A stretch of DNA of 64,000 nucleotides from Fusarium oxysporum f. sp. lycopersici 4287 (Eukaryota; Ascomycota; Sordariomycetes; Hypocreales; Nectriaceae): the NCBI RefSeq assembly GCF_000149955.1, contig NW_017264845.1, positions 315,472 through 379,471 of the forward strand, in the 5' to 3' direction. Positions 41,653-51,708 of the stretch are shown here, one piece after another; position 1 is the stretch's first letter; each line of letters opens with the position of its first letter. The position numbers were made by a program, and so were the translations under genes. The notes under the pieces were generated by a model. It was not told where the DNA came from, made no database searches, and saw only the letters and a program-made list of their open reading frames with translations.

Positions 41653-42746
41653 ATGTCCGACGATGCAGTGTTTTCACGGGTCAATCTCTCCATTGACGTC
41701 CATGCTCGAGTGCTCATATGTTGCCACGACGTATGCCGCGTTGCCCTTTCTCCCAGCCCTGCTCAAGTCAGTCAGCATCTCCGAACGAAGCATAATATAC
41801 CTGCTGCTGAGCGACGTCTGGTGACCGATCTTTTGAAGGCTCACACCTCACCACTACAGAACCCTTCCGAAGCTCCCGTACGACAAGATGGCTCATCCCC
41901 AGACCCGAACCTACACCTCGTCCACGGGTTTACGTGCAAGTTCTGCATTGAACGTACGGGCAGCTCCCAGGTCATGTCTCGTCACATAACTTCGGCGCAC
42001 GAGAAGCAAAGACTCCAGCGAGGAGTGCGAAGGAACGCCATGTATGAACCCGTGTTCCTGCAAGCGTGGACTAAAAGTCCTTCGGGGGGACGTTACTGGA
42101 TTGTCGAATATGGCGGGTCTATGACCAGACCAGTCGGAGGCAAGGAAGTTTACGACCATCTTGAAGATATTTTCGAGCGTGAGAGAGGCCGACAGAAAGG
42201 CTTTTCAGGTGGGGACTTGGCGAACGGGGCTGGTACTACTAGGAGCTCACAAACCACAACATTCACAGATCTCAGACCATGGCTGGAGAGAACCGGCTGG
42301 GAACGGACTTTTGGGGGGAATCGACCGAGAACTGCTAAAAAACCTAACTACCACGCCCTCTCCTGTGACTTCACACCGGGGCCTGATACTGAAAGAGAGT
42401 AGTAATCGATCTAGTGATGTTTATTCCGATGAATGGATGATAAGCTCGGCGGATGACGAACGCAAAATCACTGCTCTCCTTGCCGCCGTGGACATGTTAA
42501 TGGACCGCTGCGAGCAAACGGCACGGACAACAAGCAGAAGTCTTCTATGTTGGTTGCGTAGTGTACGCCCTCACGGGTGCTATGCGAAGCCATTCACATT
42601 TGTGGGAAAGGCGGCAAGTAGAAGGAAATATATTCGTGTCCTCAAGCGCTTCGTCGCTTTGGTCTTTCGAGCTTATCGCCTACCTGACAACCATTCAGAA
42701 ATGATCTTGCGGGCTAAATCATTTAGAATCCCATATAAAATAAAAT
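41653..42746 (+). pseudogene. OrsD-type zinc-finger protein, 5' part only, frameshifted
   Basis: The peptide carries the two-part finger module of fungal OrsD-like (DUF3505-type) proteins: ARVLICCHDVCRVALSPSPAQ with HLRTKHNIPAAERR, then FTCKFCIERTG ... MSRHITSAHEK (C2H2, about residues 95-120). Next come WLERTGWERTF, and, in the +1 frame, GIDRELLKNL, SSADDERKITALLAAVDMLMDRCEQT and LLCWLRSVRPH. The frame change occurs in a run of six G at 42313-42318. The sequence stops at 42746, where dispersed repeat R2 begins, so the large C-terminal part found in many such proteins (helicase or recombination-linked) is absent. It is a truncated, frameshifted remnant; a base-calling error in the homopolymer cannot be excluded. 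Confidence 0.78.
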
Positions 42747-43070
42747 GGCGCTATTGAAGTATGGGGGGCAAGCTCATTTAGCAAACAGAGGGGGCAAGCT
42801 CATTTGAACCCGCCGATTAAAATTGCCCAAAGTGGTATATATTGAAAGATAACAATTAAGTAAGTAATTACCCAAGCCATAAATAAGTTGCAAGCTAGAT
42901 TGAAGCGTTGCGATAAGTTTGAAGTTTGGCCAATTTTTTTTGATGCGGTCGTTGAGATTGGGATTGTGTAATATGATTGGTTATGCTGCATGGACCGTGC
43001 ATTGTAGTACATCAGATCATGGAGGGACAAGCAGCCATTTGGGGTAAGGTTATTAATCAAGGCAAGAGTA
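42744..43070. repeat. Dispersed repeat R2, copy 2
   Basis: Second full copy of the repeat at 31557-31880, starting AAATGGCGCTATTGAA and ending about GACAAGCAGCCATTTGGGG. It begins exactly where the OrsD-type gene ends, so R2 insertion or the rearrangement that placed it there cut the gene. Confidence 0.75.
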
Positions 43071-43424
43071 TATCCAAGGTATATCAACCAAGAAATTCCA
43101 ATTAAGATAGATTTAATATAAATCCGGTTATGGTTTAAACACCATAGCATTATATATTATATTTATTATAGAAAGAGGAAATATATAACGTAATTGCGGA
43201 CGCGCTGTTGCGATCGGAGCCCCACTGAGAATGATCTACATGGTAATCCACAATGCTAAGATCCATAAGGCTGCAAGGACGGAAAAAGGACATTTGGTCA
43301 AACCAACGCTCGGGTCTCCTTCGAACATTCGACTGTCGGGAACACGTCCTGCAACCGTACAGCTAGCTACCGTCAAGCTGAGGTGGCAATGCATAATTGG
43401 GCTGGAAAATTGTATAATTGCTTT

Positions 43425-43720
43425 TAGTGTGGCCGCAGGTTTATGTATCAGGCAGCAATGGGCTGAGGAGACTTCGGCTACATTGGTTGAGAAAATGGCA
43501 CCGCCATACACGAAGCAACTCGTTGGTATTCATAGTGAGGCGAGACAGGAAGCTCCATTACAACCAATACCCGCAATGCAGCAGGAGGCTTTTTTCTTTG
43601 AGAGCGAATCCATAAGACAGGTTCCTTCGTCAGGTCTTAACTATCTCCACGGAGCGGGCTGATCTGCCTATAACAACTTGTTGCTAACATGATTTGCGGG
43701 GGTAAAGCGTGTCGCCTCAC
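43425..43720. repeat. Dispersed repeat R1, copy 2
   Basis: Matches 13985-14262 in the same orientation with substitutions. The plus strand happens to have a 143-codon frame here (43231-43662), but its equivalent in copy 1 is not open, so I do not call a gene. Confidence 0.6.
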
Positions 43721-44584
43721 AATTGAGGAAACATACGACAGCCAATGATTGCCTATTCGCTTCCCCTCACTGCCATGCCGCAATTGTCCTCTCGCACCAC
43801 TGAGAGACTCGCCGAGCCGCTTTTGAGTTGCTCACGTTCATTTGCCGGTCTGTCACAAGTGCCACTGAATGCCCGATGACCTTGTGCTTCCATCGCTACG
43901 TGGTCAGCTGCCCGCCATCAAGCCCTTTATGGTTAGTCTGTGCTGAGGGGCTTTTGTAGCTGCAGCCGGTCAAGCAGGCTGTTTCAGGGGGTTTTAGCAG
44001 AGTCTGCATCAAAACCGAAAATGGCCGTAGACCAAGGCTGTTTTCTTTTTCCGCGCAGAAGGAATAAATTTTGTAATCCATCCCTTCAGCGGCCCTAACG
44101 CCCACTACACAGCAAAGCCATGCTTTCGGAACGGGCTAAATGGGAATGGAGCAATGCCACGAATGTGAGCGAGATGATCTGAACCGGGGCCATTTTTAGC
44201 TTCCGTCTTTTTCGGAGAACCAGCAGGCATATAGGCCGGGTTGAATTTTAATCATCTTATTATACACAAGGTCATCATGCGTGGCGTGCACGGGCCATGA
44301 TTTTGTGTATCAGGACCCAATACCAAAGGGCACGAACCATCAAATCGTGTATCAGGACCTGATACACGGGGTAATTGGTACAGTAGGCTGGTGCCTCAGG
44401 CACGAAGGCCTGGAGGGTCGTGGGTTCGAACCCCGTTAGAGGAACACTTCAATTTTATACCTTAAAGCGGGATTTTAAAAGAATTCTTAAACATCTAAAT
44501 CAAGCTTTAATCTTATAAAATTAAAAACATATCTTAATTAGGATAAAATATATAAACTACAAACTTCTCTAGTTATATACACTA
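43721..44584. other. Intergenic interval with a tRNA-like promoter fragment
   Basis: No gene is supported. At about 44385-44445 the sequence GGGTTCGAACCCC with a preceding stem-like CAGGC/GCCTG resembles the T arm of a tRNA, but the acceptor stem does not pair, so at most it is a tRNA-derived SINE head or tRNA relic. Confidence 0.35.
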
Positions 44585-44769
44585 CCGCACCAACTCATGA
44601 AATTCGGTAGCGCCTGTGGGTACAGACTAGCCTGATACTAGCTCTCTAATTGGTCAGGATGTAAATTAAGATCTGACATCTTGTTAAATAGCCTTATTGG
44701 TCAAATGAAGGAAATGGCTCAAACTAGCGTGTATCCACAGGCGCTACCGAATTTCATGAGTTGGTGCGG
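44585..44769. mobile_element. 185-bp MITE with about 42-bp inverted ends and TA duplication
   Basis: The ends begin CCGCACCAACTCATGAAATT and continue for about 40 bp (through GTAGCGCCTGTGG). Both ends are nearly identical in inverted orientation (one mismatch in the last few bases). TA dinucleotides flank both (44583-44584 and 44770-44771). The interior has no coding sequence. Near-perfect ends suggest recent movement. Confidence 0.9.
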
Positions 44770-44969
44770 TACTTATTAAGTTGTTGAGAAAAAGCTTATT
44801 AGCACTGTGTACCCTTTTATATCTAGCTTATTAATTTATTTAAAAATATTAAAAAAATCTATATATAAAATTTAAGTGTACTAAGCTTAAAAAGTATATT
44901 TTTATAAGTTAAATAATTTTATATCTGGTGCTTAGTTATCTAGGGTAGACTGTTTTTATATGTACAGTA

Positions 44970-45014
44970 GAGTGTTCCACTTGCTTGTCTGTTCCACTCG
45001 CTTATCATGTACGT
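44970..45014 (-). repeat. Orphan pogo/Fot-type terminal repeat
   Basis: Read on the minus strand it starts ACGTACATGATAAGCGAGTG and has the layout of the pogo-type element at 55677 but with different internal modules. TA follows at 45015-45016. No partner with the same modules is in the window. Confidence 0.65.
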
Positions 45015-45117
45015 TATTAATTTTAGGATTGTTGATTGGGTAAGAAACAGATATCCCTGCAAGAGACAAACTCTAAATACATCGGTTGGGCAGACTGCAA
45101 AGAGAATACAGGAATAG

Positions 45118-45205
45118 GGCTTCTGTCTGTGGCATTCTATCTCGCATTGGGATAATGGTTGGAATGCGGGTTATATCTGGCTTGCTGGACTGGCTGGTCT
45201 ATTCT
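45118..45205 (+). repeat. Dispersed repeat R3, copy 2
   Basis: Matches the reverse complement of 32030-32115. It lies inside the stretch bounded by pogo-type ends at 41134 and 45344. Confidence 0.8.
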
Positions 45206-45360
45206 TGCCTGGCTAATGGGATTACTTTTACTAAAAAAACTTTTTTTTTCATATTTTTAGCTGTTTTATTTAAGGTGTAGATTACTATAGTGTAAGCTAT
45301 TTTTCGCTGTACAGTGCAGTGCGTCGCTCGCTTACCAATCACGTTAGTGTTACGATTCGT

Positions 45361-45480
45361 GCCCGTAACAGCGCTGTAAGGCTTCTATAAGCAGCTGTAT
45401 GCACCACTGTAATTGCTAAAATAGCAGTTATTAGCCAATCTTTGCCTCATGGAGTAATGGTTAGGTGCAGCCGTTGAACC
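45361..45480 (-). repeat. Dispersed repeat R4 (possible tRNA-related SINE), copy 1
   Basis: The reverse complement matches 55505-55625: both carry ...TGCACCTAACCA/TCGCACCTAGCCA..., GCAATTAYAGTGGTGC and ACAGCTGCTTATAGRAGCCT. Read on the plus strand TAATGGTTAGGTGCA resembles a Pol III A box, so a tRNA-derived SINE is possible. Confidence 0.65.
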
Positions 45481-46789
45481 ACAGGGCAAAAGATCGGGCC
45501 ATAATCGCAATGCAAGCAAACATGCGTGTACTACAGCTGCCTTATAGATGTTGAACAGGTGCTGGAACCTCACGTGCAAGCAGGGATACTTTAAGATTAC
45601 AGCCGAAATGGTAAACCCTCTAAGGGGTAGATTTCAACAGAACACAACATGAATACACCAATTCACATCAATGAACCGAATACACGTAATGTCTGACAGT
45701 TTCTAATGTATTAATTGATGCTTGCGAGAAGGGAACCCTTTAGTGATTCAGCGCTAATTTAGAGCAGTACTTGTACGGGCGTGCGCCAAACACTATTTCT
45801 CGTCCCGATGACTGCATTGGATTAGTAATTATCAATATCGTTAGTGTCTTGGCATGTCCGAGGTGTTTGCTGTACTTCCGCGGACCCGCACGTTCTATAG
45901 TGGGGTTCATTATTGCTGGATTAGTGATAGCGCCTCGATAAAAGAAACATGAATTTTGTGGGTCCGGGGATTGTTAGATTGGCGGCTGGGAATGGGCTCC
46001 ACTTCCCTTATTGCAATATTATTCTTGTATCCAAAAGAGGGGTGAAACCCCTCTTTGACAGACTGATCAAAGAATCAAGTCGACGATTAATAACATCACA
46101 ACATTCTGGTCCACACTTGGATACACTCACCCCATCGTATTCATGCGTATCTAACAAATCGTAAAGGGGGCACCTATTTATGCCGGGTACCGTAGTAACC
46201 CTATTCGTTCCGAGCTCGTCCAGAACTGACGAAAGCATAATTACAAAGTGTTCTATCATCCCCATCTACCGAGTAGGTGTCATCTCTGTTGCTGTTATTG
46301 CTAAGCAGCGGTAGATGGTGAAGAAACTCTTCCGAGTCGAGTCGAGTTGTGCACTGAACAATGTCAATTAAAATGGGGCAAGAACGGACCCACCCTGTGA
46401 GCTAGGCTACATGGAGAAAGAATGTCATCAAGCGGAACCAGGATATACACAGGGTTTTGAGATACACTAGGCCAAAAAGGTTGAAAATGTCATCACACGA
46501 GTTAGTTTCGTGACGGGAATAATAAGTTCAATACACAATATCATGCTGATTAATCTCATGTGTCAAGCATATTTGAAAAATAGCATCAACTTACATGGCT
46601 GTGCGGCATTCGATACATTTCTGTCCTCAATGGACAACCATCGTTGCCCATATGCTTACCAACCATTAATTTAAAGACTTCCTGTAACCTGGCTCAGTTC
46701 CACGTATATATGAGAGAGCAGTATCTTGAAATGCCAGCTGAAGTTGTACTCTATCTTCTTCATTCATTTACCGACATAAATCATCTACA
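45481..46789. other. Intergenic interval upstream of the carboxylesterase
   Basis: No gene is recognised. A short perfect hairpin (AAAGAGGGGTGAAACCCCTCTTT type) lies at 46035-46057. The last part is the promoter of the gene at 46790. Confidence 0.45.
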
Positions 46790-49313
46790 ATGAAGGCGCA
46801 AACTATCATCTCGGTATGCGCCACGCTCTTCGGCATCGTACGAGCTGGGCCAATTGACTCATGCGATGTCGTTCCGGCGACTCCTTCAGTCAAAGTTTCT
46901 TCCGGTACCGTCATCGGATCTTTGGTCGACGATGTTGAGTATTTTCGCGGCATACCCTATGCCAAACCACCGATTGGTCCTCTCCGGCTGAGGCCGCCAA
47001 AGCCCATTAAAGGTTTTGGCACGATTCAGGCCACCGGTGTTGGCCCTTCCTGTCCTCAATTCACAGTCTCAGAGTCTTCTCCAGTGTTCAACCACGTCGC
47101 AGGCTTATCAAACGTCATGGAAGCGATTGCTTTCGCTGGCGCATTAGGAAACGAAACCGAAGACTGCCTGACCGTCTCGGTCATGCGACCACAGAACACC
47201 AAGTCCCATGAGAAGCTCCCTATACTCTTGTGGATGCATGGCGGAGGCTTCCAGATGGGGAGTGCGCAGCCTTACAATGCCTCCGTGTTGATCCCCAAGG
47301 CAGTATCTCAGGGCAAGCCGTTCATCTTAGTGGGAGTCAACTACCGCCTTGGAGGCTTCGGCTTCCTAGGAGGGAAGGAGGTACTTGCCGATGGTGTGGC
47401 CAACCTGGGCCTGCTTGACCAGAGATTGGCCTTGGAATGGGTAGCGGACAATATTGCAGCCTTTGGCGGTGACCCAGACGCAGTCACGATTTGGGGCGAG
47501 AGCGCGGGCGCCATGAGTGTCTTCAGCCAGATGGCTCTTTACGACGGCAACAACAAGTACAAGGGTCGGCCGTTATTCAGGGGAGCTATCATGAACAGCG
47601 GCAGTCTGACCCCAGCGGAGCCAGTTGACGGCGTCAAGGCGCAGGAGATTTTTGATATAGTGGTCCGGGAAGCGGGTTGCGGTGCAGTCCCAGCAGGGTT
47701 CAAATCCACGACACTCCACGACACATTTGTGAATATGGCGTGGATATGGATGCTGACTAATAATTTCGATGTGGAATGGGTGGAAATGGATCCATTATGG
47801 AAATGGATCCATATTGTGGAATTCGTGGAATGGAAACCTACTTCGTCCAACAATGGTAATTAATGGGTCCCGCCCGCCCTCGGTGACGTCAATGTTTTTG
47901 TCATTGGTCCATTAAAATCCGCCGTTGCTTGACGCAAAGGCAACACACCCACCGACGTTCCTGTTTCTTGTTATGCTGGATATTCGTAGCCGAACCGATA
48001 TACCTATAGACGCGCCTTGCCGTCTCTCTCCGTCAAGATCCAGCTTTTGTAGAGCTGAAAGAGCCGTTGATTGTCCTCTTCTGTTCGTTCTGGAACGGAT
48101 GTGGTTGACTTGGTAGGATGGGGAGTGGCCATTTCGATTTGGGGTAGTAACGCGAGTAACAGTGAAGCCCCCAGAATGGACTCATTGTGTACGGAGGAAA
48201 ATGGGGTGGCAAATCGATGTTGTGTTGTTGTGGGTGATAGAAAGTACTTAGGATATGCGGGATTTCACAAGGAAATCAAGGTATTTTCGAACCCCACCTA
48301 AAATATTCCACGATTTCCACATGTGGAACATGTGGAAGGGGCTTCGTGGCGTGGATATGGAAATGCTGAAGCCCACGTGGAATGGAATGGAATGGATATG
48401 GATCCACATTATGGATCCATATGTGGATTTCGTGGTATGGATTTGAACCCTGAGTCCCAGACAAGGAGAAACTAGACTGTCTTCGTGGACTTGATTACGA
48501 AACGTTTCTTAATGCCACAACCAAGGTTCCTAGCTATCTGGGATATCACGGGATCGCACTCAGCTATTACCCTCGACCTGACGGTCGTATCATTACCGCC
48601 AGCGCAGAGATATTGGCCCGGAAGAAGAAATATGCAGCTGTACCAATGATTATTGGCAATCAGGAGAACGAGGTTTGTGACCATCAAGTCGCATATACGT
48701 GCTTAATAAGCTAACACTCCCGCAGGGCACGATGTTTGGTATTTTCTCTTACAATCTCACCACCAAAGCCAACACGATCTCTTATCTGAACGACATCTTT
48801 TTCCGCAGCGCTACGAGGAAACAAGTCTCCGGCCTCGTTGACAAGTATCCCCGCTGCAGTGCCTGTGACACACTAAACGCCACGATCAGCGACACGTACC
48901 CAGAGTTTAGACGATTGGCCGCGATACTCGGAGACTATCAATTCATCCTCATGAGCCGAATCTTCCTGGACTATGCCCCTGAGTCTGTACCTGCGTGGTC
49001 GTATATCGCCTCTTATGCACAGGACACGCCTATTTTGGGAACGTGGCACACAGCGGACCTACCAAGGATGTTCTACAAGACGGATGAGGCCAGCAGCGGC
49101 ATCCAGGATCGATATATCGCTTTTGTGAATTCTCTTGATCCCAATGATGGTTTAGCCGACGCTGCTGATGACGCCTTTACACGCTGGCCATCATGGCATG
49201 ACAGCAGGCAGTTGATCGACTTCAGGGCCAATTCGACAGGACTGCTAGACGGCGATTTCCGAAGCAACAGTTTCAATTATATTCGCAAAAACCTGGAGTC
49301 TTTCCGTGTTTGA
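46790..49313 (+). pseudogene. Secreted type-B carboxylesterase/lipase disrupted by a hAT-type insertion
   Basis: The coding parts are 46790-47693, 48461-48672 and 48726-49313. The first two join in frame once the 759-bp insertion and one 8-bp duplicate are removed. A 53-bp intron at 48673-48725 (GTTTGT...CCGCAG) separates the last two. Together they would give 567 residues, the normal size. Residues 1-18 (MKAQTIISVCATLFGIVR) are a signal peptide. Type-B landmarks are EDCLTVSVMRP, LPILLWMHGGGFQMGS, GVNYRLGGFGFLG and the nucleophile elbow GESAGAMS; GTWHTADLP carries the catalytic His. These enzymes hydrolyse carboxylic esters, including triglycerides or xenobiotics, outside the cell. As it stands the frame ends inside the insertion at 47863, so the enzyme is probably lost. 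Confidence 0.9.
47694..48452. mobile_element. Non-autonomous hAT element (759 bp) inserted in the esterase gene
   Basis: The ends are CAGGGTTCAAATCCA and its inverted copy, and a perfect 8-bp duplication AGTCCCAG flanks it (47686-47693 and 48453-48460). Both the CAGGG terminus and the 8-bp duplication are typical of hAT elements. The interior has no transposase. Near each end are clusters of TGGAATGG/GTGGATATGGA motifs and palindromic ATGGATCCAT units (47738-47830 and 48340-48440), likely subterminal binding repeats. It sits between codons of the esterase exon. Confidence 0.9.
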
Positions 49314-49750
49314 TAGTCAGTTAAGGCGGCTTTTAGATGTCGATAGAGTTTAGAGCCCACTAGATATAACCGATAGAGGGTGTTTTCCGAAGCAGTTGTA
49401 ATTATATTCGCGACGACGCGGGGGCTTTTAAGAAATTTACCATGATATTAACCCCTACCTCCCTACATATAAACCTGCCCTTATCATGTACTTATTATCT
49501 TAACTAACTAGAAGTACTATCCCTTTGACCCAAGTGTTATTCAACTGTGTTTATCCTCAACTTGTGTTTCTCCCACTGCGTTGTCTTGCGACCTGATCCA
49601 ATCTATTACTAACCCGCCGAGCCAGCCTCGGTCCGCTAACATTCATAGTTTTTCCCCGAACGCCAAAACCTTCTTTTCTCAATTTGCCTTTTTCCCCCTC
49701 ACTTCCCCTCCTTCACCCCGCGATAGCCCTCGATTCTCACGATAGAACAT
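49314..49750. other. Intergenic interval
   Basis: No gene is recognised between the esterase and the small hypothetical gene (converging 3' ends). Pyrimidine-rich tracts occur at 49670-49730. Confidence 0.4.
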
Positions 49751-50209
49751 TTACACCGTCAATTCGACCAACTGGACCTCGCATTTCAACTCCATGAACC
49801 ACGCCCAGTATGCACCGTTGCCGCCGCCCAATGCGATGTCGTTGATGAAGGCCTGCTGCTGCCTCGATACGCCGTGACCTCGTTCTAGGCGATCGGCTAG
49901 GTCTTCCAACGCCTCGATCTGGCCTGCGATGTATTCGACGAGGGAAGTGTCGTCCTCGGCACCGAGCAGCTGTACTTGGCAACCGAAGATTGCGAGATTG
50001 ACTTGCTGTATTGGCCGCAATTTGTCGATATGCGGCAGGTATTTGCTTGTGATTTTGTGACGGCGAAGGAAGGAATGCAAACTCGGGATATATTTGATAT
50101 CGATGTCATTGAGATTCGTTGGAGGATCGGTTACGTAGCCATTGACTACCGAGACCGGATGACTGTGGCCGGGTTGACCGTTGTTGATGACGATTGCGCA
50201 GCGGCGCAT
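49751..50209 (-). CDS. Small hypothetical protein, 152 residues
   Basis: A compact frame begins at ATG 50209 (MRRCAIVINNGQPGHSHPVS) and ends at TGA 49751-49753. It has a balanced composition with helices at VEYIAGQIEALEDLADRLERG and a final FMELKCEVQLVEL strand, which looks more like a real protein than chance. No signal peptide, transmembrane segment or named domain is recognised. An upstream frame with S/P-rich content (to 50391) is in another frame, and no clean splice joins the two. It could be the last exon of a larger, partly decayed gene. Confidence 0.5.
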   Translation of the reverse strand: MRRCAIVINNGQPGHSHPVSVVNGYVTDPPTNLNDIDIKYIPSLHSFLRRHKITSKYLPHIDKLRPIQQVNLAIFGCQVQLLGAEDDTSLVEYIAGQIEALEDLADRLERGHGVSRQQQAFINDIALGGGNGAYWAWFMELKCEVQLVELTV

Positions 50210-51031
50210 CTTGTGATGGAAGTGAGAGTTCTTGGCTTGTTTTGATGTGGTCTTTTGGGGTTGGAGCCTTGGTGGTGATCACCTGGAGAGGGTGACGATG
50301 GAGAGGGCATTCGGCCTGCCAAGGATGGGGGAAACATCTTCTTTATGCTCGTGGATTGAGGCCACTTGCTCAGTTGGATCTTAAGGTTCAAGGCAGCAGC
50401 TGTGTGATCTGCTGAGACTTAACATTAAGGTTATCGTGTTTTTTTGGCGTAGTGTATGACGCCTTATATTGTGTTGTGTTGAAAACAAACATCTTATTTT
50501 GTTATCTTGCTTTAAGGCCTTTGGCTTCACATTATGCGTTGCTAGATGGGCATATTGACTTTTAAATCCCTTTGACAGGCATAGCCCTTTTCCATTAGCA
50601 CTTAGGGGTGGGGCCATTTAAAATGCAGCAAACTCGATGTACTTCACTTTTCCGCTTTTTGGACCTAACTTTGCATTTAGCGTGCTTAAAGGGTTAAAGT
50701 GAATGTGATGAGCAGCAGCAAAATGTGTTAATTAATTGCTTTTTATTGTCTCTTGTGCGGAGTATTCCATCCCGCAGAGTTACTTAAAGTATATAGCTAA
50801 ATTACTAATACAGTTATTTCCTGAGGCCGTGAAGATCATGCCTACCCTGAGACACTTTGTTTAGCGCCTACATCACGCGTCATCAGGTCTGGCTCAAGGA
50901 AGGGTGCGCAGCAGATTATTAGCATATGTTAAACGGCTGCTCTTATTCTTAATTTAAAAAGAATAGGCTACAGAAATCTTTGGCGGTTTCTGTAAGCTAA
51001 AGTGTAGAAGTTAAAAGAATTCTGCTTTCTA
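50210..51031. other. Intergenic interval with dispersed repeat R5
   Basis: No gene. It contains R5 copy 1 at 50678-50795. Confidence 0.4.
50678..50795. repeat. Dispersed repeat R5, copy 1 (not occupied by a MULE)
   Basis: Matches 62022-62187: GCTTAAAGGGTTRAAGTGAA, ATGATGAGCARCAGCA, GTGCGGRGTAYTCCATCC and TTACTTRAAG. The second copy is joined to the right-hand MULE element at 62188. Confidence 0.75.
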
Positions 51032-51708
51032 TTATTTGCCATGAATGAAGAGCCGCTTCTCAATTGGCTGCTGTGTCTTTTTAGGCAGTTTCTCTCGAAC
51101 GTCTGGCTCGTACGCTCCAAAGACGAGCTGAGCCTTGAGCTGCCACTCTTTGGGAATATTCCAGACCTCGGCAGCTCGCTCATCAGGCAGAGGAGTGTAG
51201 TGCTGGAGGTTGGCACCAAAACCTTCAGCCTCCAGTGCTGTCCAGATTGCCAACTGATGCATCCCACTCGTATGCTTAGACCATAGGGGAAATCGGTCGG
51301 CATAAATAGCGAACTTAACCTTAAGCTCGCTAATAACCTTTGGATCCTCGTAAAATAAAACCTATTTCGCGTTAGCCTTTTAAGTATAAGCATCAACTTT
51401 CTGTACTAGTAGCTTACACTACCATATGCGTCTCGGAACCCAGTTATGCGTTTCTCAGTCTTTGGCCAGGAATCAGCGGGAACGATGGCCTTAAGGCACT
51501 CGAGAACGATATTCCAGAACTTGTGGTGGTCCTCCTTCAGCAGAACCACAAGCCGAGTCGATTGAGAGTTGAAAGACGAAGGAACATCTTCTATAGCCTG
51601 ATGAATGATTTCTTCAATCACGTCGTCCGAAATTGGGGACGATCGCTTCAGCTGGTAAATACTGCGGCGGTTATGAACTGCCTCGAGGTAGCTGAGTTTG
51701 TCCGCCAC
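51032..51708 (-). CDS. Frm2/Hbn1-type fungal nitroreductase, start codon altered
   Basis: Exons 51708-51418 and 51361-51032 join through a 56-bp intron (51362-51417, GTAAGC...AAATAG) to give about 206 residues. N-terminal KLSYLEAVHNRRSIYQL is the FMN-phosphate binding start of the nitroreductase fold, followed by PSSFNSQSTRLVVLL; the second exon has YEDPKVI, SGMHQLAIWTALEAEGFGANLQHY and WQLKAQLVFGAY, all typical of the short Frm2/Hbn1 family implicated in oxidative-stress and fatty-acid signalling in yeast. The codon at the expected start is GTG (51708-51706), with no in-frame ATG before the domain. So the gene either has lost its start, begins from an unrecognised upstream exon, or is a pseudogene. 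Confidence 0.78.

Noticed and set aside
43231..43662. 143-codon frame in repeat R1
   Set aside because: Not open in the other R1 copy and without a recognisable domain.
44385..44445. Possible tRNA gene around GGGTTCGAACCCC
   Set aside because: The acceptor stem does not pair and the anticodon loop is irregular; at most a tRNA relic.
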